Source: Paenibacillus chondroitinus NBRC 15376 (lineage in GTDB: Bacteria > Bacillota > Bacilli > Paenibacillales > NBRC-103111). From it: 64,000 nt of DNA. The stretch lies in the NCBI RefSeq assembly GCF_004000765.1, contig NZ_BILW01000010.1, positions 1 to 64,000 of the forward strand. Direction: 5' to 3'. The position numbers and the translations under genes are program-made. The notes under the pieces were generated by a model. It saw nothing but the letters and a program-made list of their open reading frames with translations, was not told the origin of the DNA and did not search any database. Positions 41,302 to 50,664 of this stretch are shown here, in pieces. Position 1 is the first letter of the stretch. Each line of letters opens with the position of its first letter.

Positions 41302-42477
41302 TCACACCGAGTTCGGCGTTTGCTCATTTCGGTATTCAGAGGGGGTCACACCATATTTCTTGCGAAACACCTGGGAGAAATGACGCATATCCTGATATCC
41401 GATCCGATCGGCGACGTCCGCCAGTTTCAGCTTAGGGTTCAAAAGCAGCTGCTTCGCCTGTTCCAAGCGAAGATGCGTGACATATTCCTTGAATCCCTGT
41501 CCGATCTTCTGCTTAAATAACTGACTGAAATAAACCGGATTCAAGTACACGATCGCTGCGACCTTCTCCAGCGACAGGTCGTCATGATAATGCGTGCGAA
41601 TATATTGCAGAGCCACATCCACCGAGCGGTCGCTGCCGCTCGCATGATGCTCGTAGACCTGCGTCGTCGAAGCTTGACGCATGCGCTGTACTTCGGCTGG
41701 CACCGCCTCGAAGCGGTTGATCTGTTCGGAGCTCATAATCTGAAAGGGCACCTTCAAATACTTCACGAGGTGGCTGCGCAGCTCATCCACGAGTGTCGTC
41801 AAGAGCGCGGCATCCGGGAGTGTGACGATGCCGAGCAGGCTTTTGCTGTCGTGGACCGTTACGAAACCTTTGCCGTAGCGCTCGATCAGCTCTTGGAGGA
41901 CGTTCTCGATAATGAAATTTTCGAGGAACACGGCCTTATCGCTCTCCATTTTCACCATAATGAGATGGAAATGCGGGTGCTGCTCCATGAAGGGCTTCAT
42001 ATCGATGCGGCCGGTATCCAGCCCTTGTACAAAGCGCTGAAAGACAGCTTCCTGCAAATATTTGCGGTTCGCCTTCAGGAGCTCAGACTCCTCGTTCAGC
42101 TCGATTTCGTGAGCGATTTCCTCGCCAAGCTTCCGGATCATCTCGCTGAGTACCTCTTTGCCGATCGGCTTCAGCAAATAATCCTTGGCTCCGAGCCGCA
42201 CAGCCTCCTGCGCATACGAAAATTCAGAATAGGCGGAGATGACCACCCATTTCACATTCGGATGCCGGCTCCGGGACATATTCATGAGCTCCAGCCCAGT
42301 CATACCCGGCATGAGAATGTCGGTGAGGACGATTTGAATGCGATGGCTCCGCAGCAAGGCAATCGCTTGCTCTGCGTTCGCCGCGAGATGAACCTGATGC
42401 TCAGGGAAGCGGTTGAGCAGCGTACGCTGGATGCCCTCCCGAATCACCGTTTCATCATCTACGATGAGAATGTCCAT
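41302..42477 (-). CDS. YesN-type response regulator, AraC family
   Basis: A 391-residue regulator: receiver (1-120) with phosphoacceptor D53 (LTDILMP), a middle region, and a C-terminal AraC double helix-turn-helix (YHDDLSLEKVAAIVYLNPVY…, ending GVTPSEYRNE). ATG 42477 follows GGAAAGGAG inside the end of the kinase gene. Last gene of a five-gene operon with binder, two permeases and kinase. It probably activates that operon. Confidence 0.9.
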   Translation of the reverse strand: MDILIVDDETVIREGIQRTLLNRFPEHQVHLAANAEQAIALLRSHRIQIVLTDILMPGMTGLELMNMSRSRHPNVKWVVISAYSEFSYAQEAVRLGAKDYLLKPIGKEVLSEMIRKLGEEIAHEIELNEESELLKANRKYLQEAVFQRFVQGLDTGRIDMKPFMEQHPHFHLIMVKMESDKAVFLENFIIENVLQELIERYGKGFVTVHDSKSLLGIVTLPDAALLTTLVDELRSHLVKYLKVPFQIMSSEQINRFEAVPAEVQRMRQASTTQVYEHHASGSDRSVDVALQYIRTHYHDDLSLEKVAAIVYLNPVYFSQLFKQKIGQGFKEYVTHLRLEQAKQLLLNPKLKLADVADRIGYQDMRHFSQVFRKKYGVTPSEYRNEQTPNSV

Positions 42478-42481
42478 GGTT

Positions 42482-44305
42482 TTACTCTCCTTTCCGAGGG
42501 AGCGGCATCGCAATGACGACGGTCGTTCCTTCTCCTTGCTTGCTATGAATGCGAAGTCCATAAATATCTCCGAACATAAGAACGATCCGGCGATGCACGT
42601 TGGTAATGCCAATGCCCCGTCTAGTTTGGCCGGATGCACTGGTTGTCTGTGTAGATTGCAGGGATGCCATAGCGCCGTCAATATCCGATGCGTCCTTGAT
42701 GAGCTGCTCCTGCATGCTCTGGAGGGCACTCTCCTCGATGCCGACACCGTTATCCTCAATCACAATCCGCAGCTCATGCTCGCTGATCTCCGTGTAGACC
42801 CGCAGCAAGCCAGGCCGATCGAGCGGCTCTAGTCCATACTTAACCGCATTCTCAATGATTGGCTGAAGCGTCATTTTCGGAAGGACCACATCCAGACATT
42901 CGGGCGCAACGTCCAAAACAGTGCTGACCCTGCCTTCTAAGCGGCTCTCAATGATCGTCATATAATGACGCATTTGATCCAACTCTTGGCGAAGGGTGGT
43001 CTTCGATGCCTCCTGCCAGTCGCTGCTGTAGCGAAACATATGGGACAAAGCTAAAATCACTTTACCTAAACGGTCGTTTTCCCGTTCGTCTAGCATCCAA
43101 TAAATCATATCGAGCGTATTATAGAGAAAATGCGGATTAACTTGAGATTGCAGCGCCTGCAGCTCCGCGTTCTTCTCACTCACGGTGGCGAGCGTGATGC
43201 GATCAATCAGCTCATCCATCCGATTCACCATGCGGTTAAAGGAAGATACAAGCGAGTTGATTTCTTCGAACGATTTGACCGTTACTGAACCTTTGAAATT
43301 CCCCATCTCCACCTGCTTCATCTCCCGGATCAGCAGCTTAAGCGGCGAGGAAATGTTCTGGGAAATAATGCTCGCAAGCACCAAGGACAGGAACACCACC
43401 GCCAGAATCACGAGGTACAGGTACTCTCTCGTTTTCACAACCTCAGAGTTAATATCACTTTTGGGAGTTAAACCGAATACGGTCCAATCGGACATCTTCG
43501 CTTTGGCGGAAACAATCAGTTGTTCCGTTCTGTCGTCCACGACGATCTCATTGTTTTGCGGGCGCGGCAGGCCTCCGAAAGAAGGTGGACTGTCCTTCTC
43601 CCCCGCGGTAGAGGCAATCATATGATCTTCCTTATCGACGATATAAACCTGGCTGTTCGGGGAAATCCTCACGTTCGAAAGCGCCGCCAGAATCGGCTGC
43701 GGGTTCGTTTCAATCACCAGAACGCCAATCAAGCGATGATCGGTTAAATCGTACAGTTTGCGTCCGAATACGAAAACGGAGTCTTGCTGAAACCGGTTGA
43801 TGATCGAACCTTTGGATAGACCCAGCCAAACCATTTCACCGGAGGAATCCTGCAGCTTATGGTACCAGGCCGTACTGGCATAGTCCGCATTAATGACACT
43901 GTCAAAGCCGCGTTCATAGTTATAGTTTTTGCCCGCATTCGTAATGATATGAATTCCGAAAATGTCGTCTCTGGAGTAGTAGGCGGCTCCCATGATATTC
44001 GTAATGGTGCGCTCATTAATAATGTTAACTGCTTCATCTTTGCTCGTATCACGGTCATGGATTAATCTAAGCATCTCGTAATTACTGTTAAGCGATTTCG
44101 TAATGCTGTCATAACCCTGCAGAAGCAATTCAAACAGGCCCACTGTTTGGGAAATATTTTTCTCCGCCAAATCACTGATTTTGCTATGAATAATGTCCGT
44201 TGTTTTCTTGTAATAGAGCACGCTTACCAAGGTTAAGAGGATCAGCATGCAGGAAATAAAAAGCAAAAACAGCCGGCTATGAATAGAATGAAGGCCCCGT
44301 GTCAC
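42482..44305 (-). CDS. YesM-type sensor histidine kinase
   Basis: A 607-residue membrane kinase: TM1 at about residues 12-32, Cache-like extracellular domain (40-290), TM2 at about 297-317, HAMP, H392 in NPHFLYNTLDMIY, and an ATP-binding region with PIIENAVKYGL and EDNGVGIEE. The start appears to be GTG at 44305. The AAGGGG upstream is rather distant (13 bases), so the start is not certain. Partner of the regulator at 41302-42477. Confidence 0.88.
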   Translation of the reverse strand: MTRGLHSIHSRLFLLFISCMLILLTLVSVLYYKKTTDIIHSKISDLAEKNISQTVGLFELLLQGYDSITKSLNSNYEMLRLIHDRDTSKDEAVNIINERTITNIMGAAYYSRDDIFGIHIITNAGKNYNYERGFDSVINADYASTAWYHKLQDSSGEMVWLGLSKGSIINRFQQDSVFVFGRKLYDLTDHRLIGVLVIETNPQPILAALSNVRISPNSQVYIVDKEDHMIASTAGEKDSPPSFGGLPRPQNNEIVVDDRTEQLIVSAKAKMSDWTVFGLTPKSDINSEVVKTREYLYLVILAVVFLSLVLASIISQNISSPLKLLIREMKQVEMGNFKGSVTVKSFEEINSLVSSFNRMVNRMDELIDRITLATVSEKNAELQALQSQVNPHFLYNTLDMIYWMLDERENDRLGKVILALSHMFRYSSDWQEASKTTLRQELDQMRHYMTIIESRLEGRVSTVLDVAPECLDVVLPKMTLQPIIENAVKYGLEPLDRPGLLRVYTEISEHELRIVIEDNGVGIEESALQSMQEQLIKDASDIDGAMASLQSTQTTSASGQTRRGIGITNVHRRIVLMFGDIYGLRIHSKQGEGTTVVIAMPLPRKGE

Positions 44306-44389
44306 TTCGAAATCGGTCCCCTTTCGTTAGTCGTTACAGGTTATCATATCACAGGCTGTTTCCTAAACGGCAAAAAGAGAGGGGTGAGG

Positions 44390-45271
44390 TTAACCCTTCA
44401 CCGCTCCCGCTACCATACCTTTTGTAATTTTATCGGCTAATAAGAAATAAATGATAATGACCGGCAGCGCGCCTAACACGAGAAACGCCCCGATTGCCCC
44501 GTAATTAACCGAATATTGACTCACGAAGCTGTTCACCCCGAAAGGCAGCGTTTTGAGCCGCTCGGACGAAATGAATGTCGCCGCAAGGATGTACTCGTTC
44601 CAAATATTGATGAACGTCAAGATACATACTGTCATCATTGGAGGAATCGAAATCGGTAGAATAATGCTTCCAAAGATTCGGAAAACCCCCGCGCCGTCTA
44701 CGACAGCAGATTCTTCAATCTCAGCCGGAATGGATTTCATGAAACCGCTGAGGATAAAAACCGCAATCGGCGTCTGAAACGCGATATAAGGCAAGATGAT
44801 GGATAGATGCGTGTTCAAAGCATTGAGATTTTTGAAAATAATCATCAGCGGCAGCAATGTTGCTTGCATCGGAACCATCATCCCGATCAGGAAGATGATC
44901 ATGACGACTTGGCCATATTTCCACTTAAACCTTGTAATCGCGAAAGAAACCAAGGAGCTAAGCAAGATAACGCAGACCATTGTAACTGATGTGACGAAAA
45001 GACTGTTTTTCAAGTACTGGAAGTAATGCCCCGCCTCTACAGCAGAGGAAAAGTTCTTCCATTGAAGCACTTGCGGGAGGGCGAAAAACCGCCCCGACAA
45101 GATTTCCTCATTCGTTTTTAACGAATAAATAAACAACCAAAGCAGTGGATACACTTGTGTAACTACGAGCAACGACAAGAGTGCAATGACCAAAACTTTC
45201 AGGATAGAGAAGCTTTTGCGTCTCCGAGTCATTGCAGGCGCAGCTACCGCTGCTTTCCTGACATCTTGCAT
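44390..45271 (-). CDS. Carbohydrate ABC transporter permease, MalG type
   Basis: A 293-residue CUT1 permease with six helices and the EAA loop EIEESAVVDGAGVFRIFGSI. The N-terminus has a charged cytoplasmic stretch of about 25 residues (RRRKSF). Second permease of the operon, 17 bases after the first. Confidence 0.9.
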   Translation of the reverse strand: MQDVRKAAVAAPAMTRRRKSFSILKVLVIALLSLLVVTQVYPLLWLFIYSLKTNEEILSGRFFALPQVLQWKNFSSAVEAGHYFQYLKNSLFVTSVTMVCVILLSSLVSFAITRFKWKYGQVVMIIFLIGMMVPMQATLLPLMIIFKNLNALNTHLSIILPYIAFQTPIAVFILSGFMKSIPAEIEESAVVDGAGVFRIFGSIILPISIPPMMTVCILTFINIWNEYILAATFISSERLKTLPFGVNSFVSQYSVNYGAIGAFLVLGALPVIIIYFLLADKITKGMVAGAVKG

Positions 45272-45288
45272 GGTGACACTCCCCTTCC

Positions 45289-46179
45289 TTAAGTAAATCT
45301 TCTCTCTAGTTTATTAAAGATACCATTGATAATTACAGTTGCAATCAAACATAAAACAACCAAGAATGCAGCGATCGCACTACCATATCCATACTTCATG
45401 GATAGGAAGGACATGTTGTACATATGTGTAGAAATGACGTCTGTCGCATGCGCTGGGCCGCCTCCGGTCATAACCATGACCATGTCAAACGCTTGTAAAG
45501 AGCCGATAAAGGCAAGAACGATCGATATTTTGAAAATCGGAATATTCATAGGGAAAGTGATATACCAGTCAGCTTTAAGACCTTCCGCTCCATCAATTCG
45601 CGCTGCTTCATAAATATCAGCAGGAATGTTCTGAATGCCGGTAAACTGGATCAAGGTGTGGTACCCCAGGTACTGCCACAGGGCCACGAAATACAGAGAG
45701 TACATAGCAATCTTCGGATCCGTTAACCAAGATCTAGACCAGCTATGCAGATTCAACATGTCCAATACTTGATTGAGCATACCGCCCATTGCGGCAGGGT
45801 TATAAATGGTTTTCCAGAGCTGTCCGACGATAACAACAGACAAAATAACCGGTAAAAAGTATGCAGAAACTAGAAAATTCGGCTTTTTGATGAATCGGTT
45901 CAAGAGAACGGCTACACCTAAGGCAATTGGAATTTCAACCATTGAAAATACAGCAAACATTAAAGTCCGTTTCACGGACGGCCAAAACACAGGATCATGA
46001 AACAACAAGTTACGGAAATTCTCCAAACCAACGAATTTTGCACCGCTGATCCCGTTCCAATCCAGCAAACCACTATATAACGATACTAGAATCGGTACAA
46101 AAACGAGACAGACATAAATCAACAAACATGGCAGTACAAACATGGCAATCGTCCACTTGGAGACTCTTAACACATTCAC
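45289..46179 (-). CDS. Carbohydrate ABC transporter permease, MalF type
   Basis: A 296-residue CUT1 permease with six helices and the EAA loop DIYEAARIDGAEGLKADWYI. I place the start at a GTG (46179), because AAGGAGG lies 8 bases upstream. The in-frame ATG further upstream overlaps that ribosome site and is unlikely. Confidence 0.88.
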   Translation of the reverse strand: MNVLRVSKWTIAMFVLPCLLIYVCLVFVPILVSLYSGLLDWNGISGAKFVGLENFRNLLFHDPVFWPSVKRTLMFAVFSMVEIPIALGVAVLLNRFIKKPNFLVSAYFLPVILSVVIVGQLWKTIYNPAAMGGMLNQVLDMLNLHSWSRSWLTDPKIAMYSLYFVALWQYLGYHTLIQFTGIQNIPADIYEAARIDGAEGLKADWYITFPMNIPIFKISIVLAFIGSLQAFDMVMVMTGGGPAHATDVISTHMYNMSFLSMKYGYGSAIAAFLVVLCLIATVIINGIFNKLERRFT

Positions 46180-46280
46180 TTGGCTCGCCTCCTTCATGAG
46201 ATATACCAATCGGAATTCATCCTCCACACCCTTGCGGCGCTTAGGATAAATTCCGATTTGGCTGCTAAATGATTATTTAT

Positions 46281-47627
46281 TTACTTTTTGTTCGTATCGT
46301 AAGCTGTTTGGTGCTCTTTGCCAACTTCAGCAGGATCTTTCTTCTGAACGAAGAGGTTTTGGATGCTTGCCAAGTGGCCTTGTGCTGTTCCTGGGTTCAT
46401 TGTGTTATCGAATGCAAGGTCGCCGCCTTTAACTTGTTTGAACATATCCAGAACTTCCATCGCCATATCGGAGTATCCAGCCGCTTTGAAGTCACCGTCA
46501 ACCTTTTGAGCGATACCTACTGCGCCTTTAACCGCGAATGCTTCTTTCGGGAAGTTCAGCATGAAGTAGTTCAAGAAATCTTTCGTTTCTTTCAAGTGTT
46601 TGCTGTTAGCAGAAATTGCGAACGCGCTTCCTGGTGCAAGCATGAACTCGTCAGGGTTACCTTTGCCTTTAACCGTTGGGAATTTGAATACGCCGACTTT
46701 ACCGTTAACGGAAGAAGTCTCGATACCGCCTGTTGCCCATGAACCCATGTAGTACATAGCGGCTTTACCTGTTTTGAACAAGTTTTCACCTGCGTTGTAG
46801 TCAAAAGAAGTTGCGCCTTCTTGGAATGCACCAGCTTGAATCAGGTCTTGGAAGCTGCTTACAGCATCCGTGAATGCTGGATCTGCGAATGTTTTCTTGC
46901 CATCAACAACGGCTTGCAGGAAGCCAGGGCCGCCATTTGTGCGAAGCAGCACGTTCATGAACAAGAAGGAACCGGTCCAGGAATCTTTTTCACCGATCGC
47001 CATTGGCTGAATGCCTTTGCCTTTCAGTGTTTTTACAGCTGCAACCATATCTTCGAATGTTTTCGGTACTTCTACGCCAGCTTGTTTGAACAAGTCTTTG
47101 TTGTAGTAAACGAGACCGATGTTGTTACCATCCGGCAATGCGTAGATGTTATTGTTGAATGTGTACCAGTTCAAGATGCCTTCTTGGAACGTGCCTTTCA
47201 GGCCGTTTTGCTCAACCATGTCGTTAAGCGGCGCGAACAATCCTGCGTCTACGAAAGGTTTCATTTGAGCGGCTGGATTCACGATCGTGATGTCCGGAAC
47301 TTCTTTGGATGCTGCTTGTGTTTTGAGCTTCAGCTTTTGTTGGTCCGTGTTCAGGGAATCAAGCTCGATTTTGATGTTCGGGTTTTTCGTTTGGTAGTCG
47401 TTCACGATCTTTTTCAACATGCCGTTTTTCGGATCTGTCGGATCGGGATATATGTTTTGGAACGTAATCGTTACGTTTTCTTTCGTTGTGCTTCCACCGC
47501 TTGGAGCTGCTGATGCGCTTGCGCCCGGTGCCGGTGTCGTTGTGCTGCCGCCTGCGCCACATGCTGTTAAGGAGATAGCCAGTAAGCCTGCTGCTGTTAA
47601 TTGAAGACCTTTATATTTTTTAATCAA
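46281..47627 (-). CDS. Carbohydrate ABC transporter substrate-binding lipoprotein
   Basis: A 448-residue CUT1 receptor with a lipobox at C23 (ISLTAC), a Gly/Ser/Thr/Ala linker and the two-lobe fold (IYALPDGNNIGLVYYNKDLF; YYMGSWATGGIE). The start is TTG at 47627 with GAGGGGG 7 bases upstream. First gene of a five-gene operon that continues with permeases and the two-component pair. The ligand is probably an oligosaccharide. Confidence 0.9.
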   Translation of the reverse strand: MIKKYKGLQLTAAGLLAISLTACGAGGSTTTPAPGASASAAPSGGSTTKENVTITFQNIYPDPTDPKNGMLKKIVNDYQTKNPNIKIELDSLNTDQQKLKLKTQAASKEVPDITIVNPAAQMKPFVDAGLFAPLNDMVEQNGLKGTFQEGILNWYTFNNNIYALPDGNNIGLVYYNKDLFKQAGVEVPKTFEDMVAAVKTLKGKGIQPMAIGEKDSWTGSFLFMNVLLRTNGGPGFLQAVVDGKKTFADPAFTDAVSSFQDLIQAGAFQEGATSFDYNAGENLFKTGKAAMYYMGSWATGGIETSSVNGKVGVFKFPTVKGKGNPDEFMLAPGSAFAISANSKHLKETKDFLNYFMLNFPKEAFAVKGAVGIAQKVDGDFKAAGYSDMAMEVLDMFKQVKGGDLAFDNTMNPGTAQGHLASIQNLFVQKKDPAEVGKEHQTAYDTNKK

Positions 47628-47650
47628 TGTGAATCCCCCTCGTTTGATTG

Positions 47651-47708
47651 GTGAACTTGATGACCCTATTATCGCTCGAAAATGGCAGCCCTTACAATGT
47701 GTGAACTT
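47651..47708 (-). promoter_or_regulatory. Promoter of the second sugar transporter operon
   Basis: Minus-strand -35 TTGTAA (47692-47697) and -10 GATAAT (47668-47673), spacer 18 bp. The octamer AAGTTCAC occurs twice on this strand, 50 bp apart, just upstream of the -35 (47701-47708) and just after the -10 (47651-47658). Confidence 0.5.
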
Positions 47709-48071
47709 TAGGATTCATGTTTACTTTTTATAGGTTTATGTACCTGAATGTATCCTTTCAAGGGCTTGGAAAATGCCAGCGATAGGGTTTAATGAGCTTT
47801 GAATGGTGCTTGGAAAGAGTTTGAGATGCGTTTGAAAATAGCTTAAAAGCGTTGAGAGATGTGACTGTCAAAGAGCATGAAGAGTGGTAAAGCATGCAGG
47901 GCTAACAAGAGCGTGAAAGTACTCTCAAGACGTAAAGAGCTTTGAAAGTGGAGCAATGCTTGCCATAGCCCCGGTATTCAGTAGGATACCCCTTATTGTT
48001 GATTGTAGTGACGTACAGAGGCGGTAAGATGTGGCTTGGTATCGCAAATTTGGTGGGCTTGCACGAACAAC
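47709..48071. other. Intergenic stretch without recognised genes
   Basis: The segment is rich in GCTTTGAAA- and GTTTGA-like words and contains several short near-repeats (for example GAGCTTTGAA at about 47800 and 47938), but no coding frame with a ribosome site and no RNA gene that I recognise. Confidence 0.4.
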
Positions 48072-48256
48072 TAACTGGAAAAACTATCACTAATTCAGCC
48101 AGCTTCGAGGTTTTATCTTAAATAAATGGAGTTTCTCAGGCTAAATTCATATAATTGCTCTGTAAAGCATAGAAACCTAGCAGTTTAGTTGGAATTTTTC
48201 CAGTTAATCCATATTCACGCCTCAGTAACGCTCAAATAACTAGATTTACCCACTAT
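48072..48256. repeat. Four-site intergenic element, TAACTGG family
   Basis: Direct copies TAACTGG (48072) and TAAATGG (48123), 51 bp apart, face inverted copies CCAGTTA (48200) and a degenerate CCACTAT (48250), 50 bp apart. The central step is 77 bp. The first, second and third copies extend as TGGAAAAACT/TGGAGTTTCT/GGAATTTTTCCA. Confidence 0.65.
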
Positions 48257-48292
48257 TTTCTAATAGCTCAACTCAACGCATGCCGTGAAAAT

Positions 48293-48330
48293 AAAAAAAC
48301 CCTCCCGCCAAATTGGCAAAGGAGAGCCGT
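48293..48330 (-). terminator. Terminator of the lyase operon
   Basis: On the minus strand TTTGCCAA and TTGGCGGG (with G-T pairs) extend to CTC/GAGG and are followed by seven T, just after the stop of the lyase gene. Confidence 0.75.
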
Positions 48331-48343
48331 TCTAATAAATAGC

Positions 48344-50650
48344 CTAGTAAGCCTTAGGCACCTCAACACGATGAGTCACGCCATCTTCCGTAAAATAAAT
48401 ATGCGTGTCGAACCCTTGATCGTCCATGAAATAGGACACATACTTCGGCTCGCCATGCTTAATCGGCACCAGGAGCGTAGCAATCCGGTGGCTGCGCGCC
48501 GGCTTCGTCGTCGCCTTGAGATGCCAATGCAGCGGCAAACCTTCGATCTCGCTCATGTCCACATCCGCGAAGCCCTCATGCTGCGTAAGCTCCAGCTCGC
48601 CGGAAGAGCAATAGACGAAGCGACCGTCCATATCGGCTTTGCGGCCTTGGACTTTGAAGGTCTGTCCGTTCAGCTTCATTTCGTACAGCGTCTGGAACAG
48701 CCAATCCACGGTGCCCGTCTGCGACAGATCGATGTGATCCACGACGACAACATAGGTCCCAAAGAAGTACAGCTCGCGTACGTACCGCTCCAGATAAGGA
48801 ACGTACTCCTTATACGCTGCTGTGGCATTGCTGCGGGAGTAGCCGTAGCCTTTGCGCTGCTCAGCTACTTCAACGAACCCGTTCGCCGCCATGTTCAGCA
48901 CTTTGTTCTTCTCCGCGTATTGGCCAAGGCCGTCGATCAAAATATTATTCGTCGAACGCGTCTGTCTGCGCCAGTTCATGTGCATCGTGGAGCTGAACGC
49001 CACGTAGTAGCCGCTCTCAATCGCAAGCGGTTCACCATAAGCGTGCAGCAGGAACCCGTTTTGGTCGCCATGGCTATGGCTGACAGAGCCATATTTGCTG
49101 CTCTTCGTAAGCAGCATAATGTGGCGCTCAGGATCCGCCATATTCGAGTGGAAGGCGACCCAACCGATGTCGCGGAACCATTTTACCTGTTCGATATTCG
49201 CATCCGTTGGCACAATGGCCTCCACTTGGGGATAATCGTGACGGAAAACCATTTCGTCAAAACGGAAGTCCCACCAGCCGTAGTTGTAAAACTTCATTTC
49301 AGAATCGGTATCTGTCTCACGTACCCGCTCAAAATACCACTGATACAGGCCGTTACCCGTCACTCCGGCGAATTGGCGGATGTTGAAGCCTGTTTTCAGG
49401 CTAACAGGATCCCCCAGCGTGGATTGATCGCCAAAGCTTGCGCGAAGCGTATCCGGGCTGAAAGCGTACAGCGGGAAATCACCTGTTTTCGTAAAAAATG
49501 GCCGCTTATAGAAGTTAATGCCCGTATATTTTTTCAGTAAGTTCATCGCTTCCGTAACAAAAGCCATCCCGGTCGTCCAATACATCGGACCTTCCGCCCA
49601 GCCTCCATCCGGTCCGCCCCAAGGGGAATAGATGCATGCATAGTATTCGAGGGTATAATCCAGCCATTCGCGCGCTTCCGGCTCTTCCTCTAACAAGGCA
49701 ATGCAGCTCGGGACCAGCACGCTGGACAGCGAACGAACGGCGTGGCTGTCAAATGGCACGTGATGAATTTTGGAGTGGTCTATGACATGTGTAGCAATTT
49801 GCCGTGCACGTGCAAGCAAAACCTCTCGTACAAGCTTCCGCTCAATCTCCGTTAACTGCCCATGCAGCCAGTCGTAGCCCCATGCGATCGCTCCCGTCAT
49901 TCGGAAGGATGCCTCATCATTGTAGTCGCGGCTTGTTGTACCGTTGACATCCCAGCTGCAGACGTGAAGCAGCCAAGTTTTGGCGCGGTCCAGCATCTCT
50001 TCGTCAGCCAAAATCGTTCCGGCTACCGCCAAATGACGGATGGCATACAAAACTTCCTGTGTGTCCATGTACATTTGACGCCATAACTTGGCAACTCGTT
50101 TGTTGCCTGGATAAGGCTGTGGCTCAGCGATGAGTTCGCGATCCATCCATAGTTTCACAGACTTTTCATAAAAGACATCGAACCCGCAATAAGTCGGATC
50201 AGCCTCCAACTCGCGTCGGAAAGCATCAACCTCAGCGGACTGGAGCCACAACCGAGGGTGCTGCAAGGAGGCTTCGGCATAACGGCGATCCCGACTAGGC
50301 AGCGGAGTTTCCGGCAGATCAGCCGGGACTTCGAAACGTCTCACCTTACTCCAAGCGGTCTGTTCGTCTTTCTCCCCGAGCAAAGCATAGCGCCAGAAGT
50401 AAGTTCCTGCCTCAAAGGCATCATCCGGTGTATATAAATTATAGGGAATCGGCTTGATCGTTTGCGTGTCTGCCTCAGAAAATACGTCCGACTGCGAAAT
50501 TTGCAGCACGTAACGGTCGTTCTCCAGTTGGGCCGGAATCCACGTGAATCGTGGCGGGTTCTCCAACAGTTTAGTTTGCTCATTCGGTTCGTATTGTACG
50601 GTTAATACGCCGCTCTGCGGTTCGTATAATGGCGACAGAGTTGTCATCAC
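48344..50650 (-). CDS. Heparinase II/III-like polysaccharide lyase (DUF4962 type)
   Basis: A 768-residue enzyme without signal peptide. The N-terminal ~115 residues are a fibronectin-like DUF4962 region (RFTWIPAQLE; GTYFWRYALLGE), then an alpha/alpha toroid (about 130-460) and a C-terminal beta-sandwich with the heparinase II/III signature SHSHGDQNGFLLHAYGE. The family breaks uronate-containing polysaccharides or oligosaccharides by beta-elimination. Without a secretion signal it probably acts on imported oligomers. It lies in an operon with a second lyase and an SDR. The exact glycan cannot be read from sequence. Confidence 0.8.
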   Translation of the reverse strand: MMTTLSPLYEPQSGVLTVQYEPNEQTKLLENPPRFTWIPAQLENDRYVLQISQSDVFSEADTQTIKPIPYNLYTPDDAFEAGTYFWRYALLGEKDEQTAWSKVRRFEVPADLPETPLPSRDRRYAEASLQHPRLWLQSAEVDAFRRELEADPTYCGFDVFYEKSVKLWMDRELIAEPQPYPGNKRVAKLWRQMYMDTQEVLYAIRHLAVAGTILADEEMLDRAKTWLLHVCSWDVNGTTSRDYNDEASFRMTGAIAWGYDWLHGQLTEIERKLVREVLLARARQIATHVIDHSKIHHVPFDSHAVRSLSSVLVPSCIALLEEEPEAREWLDYTLEYYACIYSPWGGPDGGWAEGPMYWTTGMAFVTEAMNLLKKYTGINFYKRPFFTKTGDFPLYAFSPDTLRASFGDQSTLGDPVSLKTGFNIRQFAGVTGNGLYQWYFERVRETDTDSEMKFYNYGWWDFRFDEMVFRHDYPQVEAIVPTDANIEQVKWFRDIGWVAFHSNMADPERHIMLLTKSSKYGSVSHSHGDQNGFLLHAYGEPLAIESGYYVAFSSTMHMNWRRQTRSTNNILIDGLGQYAEKNKVLNMAANGFVEVAEQRKGYGYSRSNATAAYKEYVPYLERYVRELYFFGTYVVVVDHIDLSQTGTVDWLFQTLYEMKLNGQTFKVQGRKADMDGRFVYCSSGELELTQHEGFADVDMSEIEGLPLHWHLKATTKPARSHRIATLLVPIKHGEPKYVSYFMDDQGFDTHIYFTEDGVTHRVEVPKAY

Positions 50651-50664
50651 GATGCTCCCTTCTT

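Noticed and set aside
41584-42516. 310-codon plus-strand frame
   Set aside because: Antisense to the response regulator at 41302-42477, which has all expected motifs.
48371-49540. 389-codon plus-strand frame
   Set aside because: Antisense to the heparinase-like lyase. No recognisable domain and no ribosome site.
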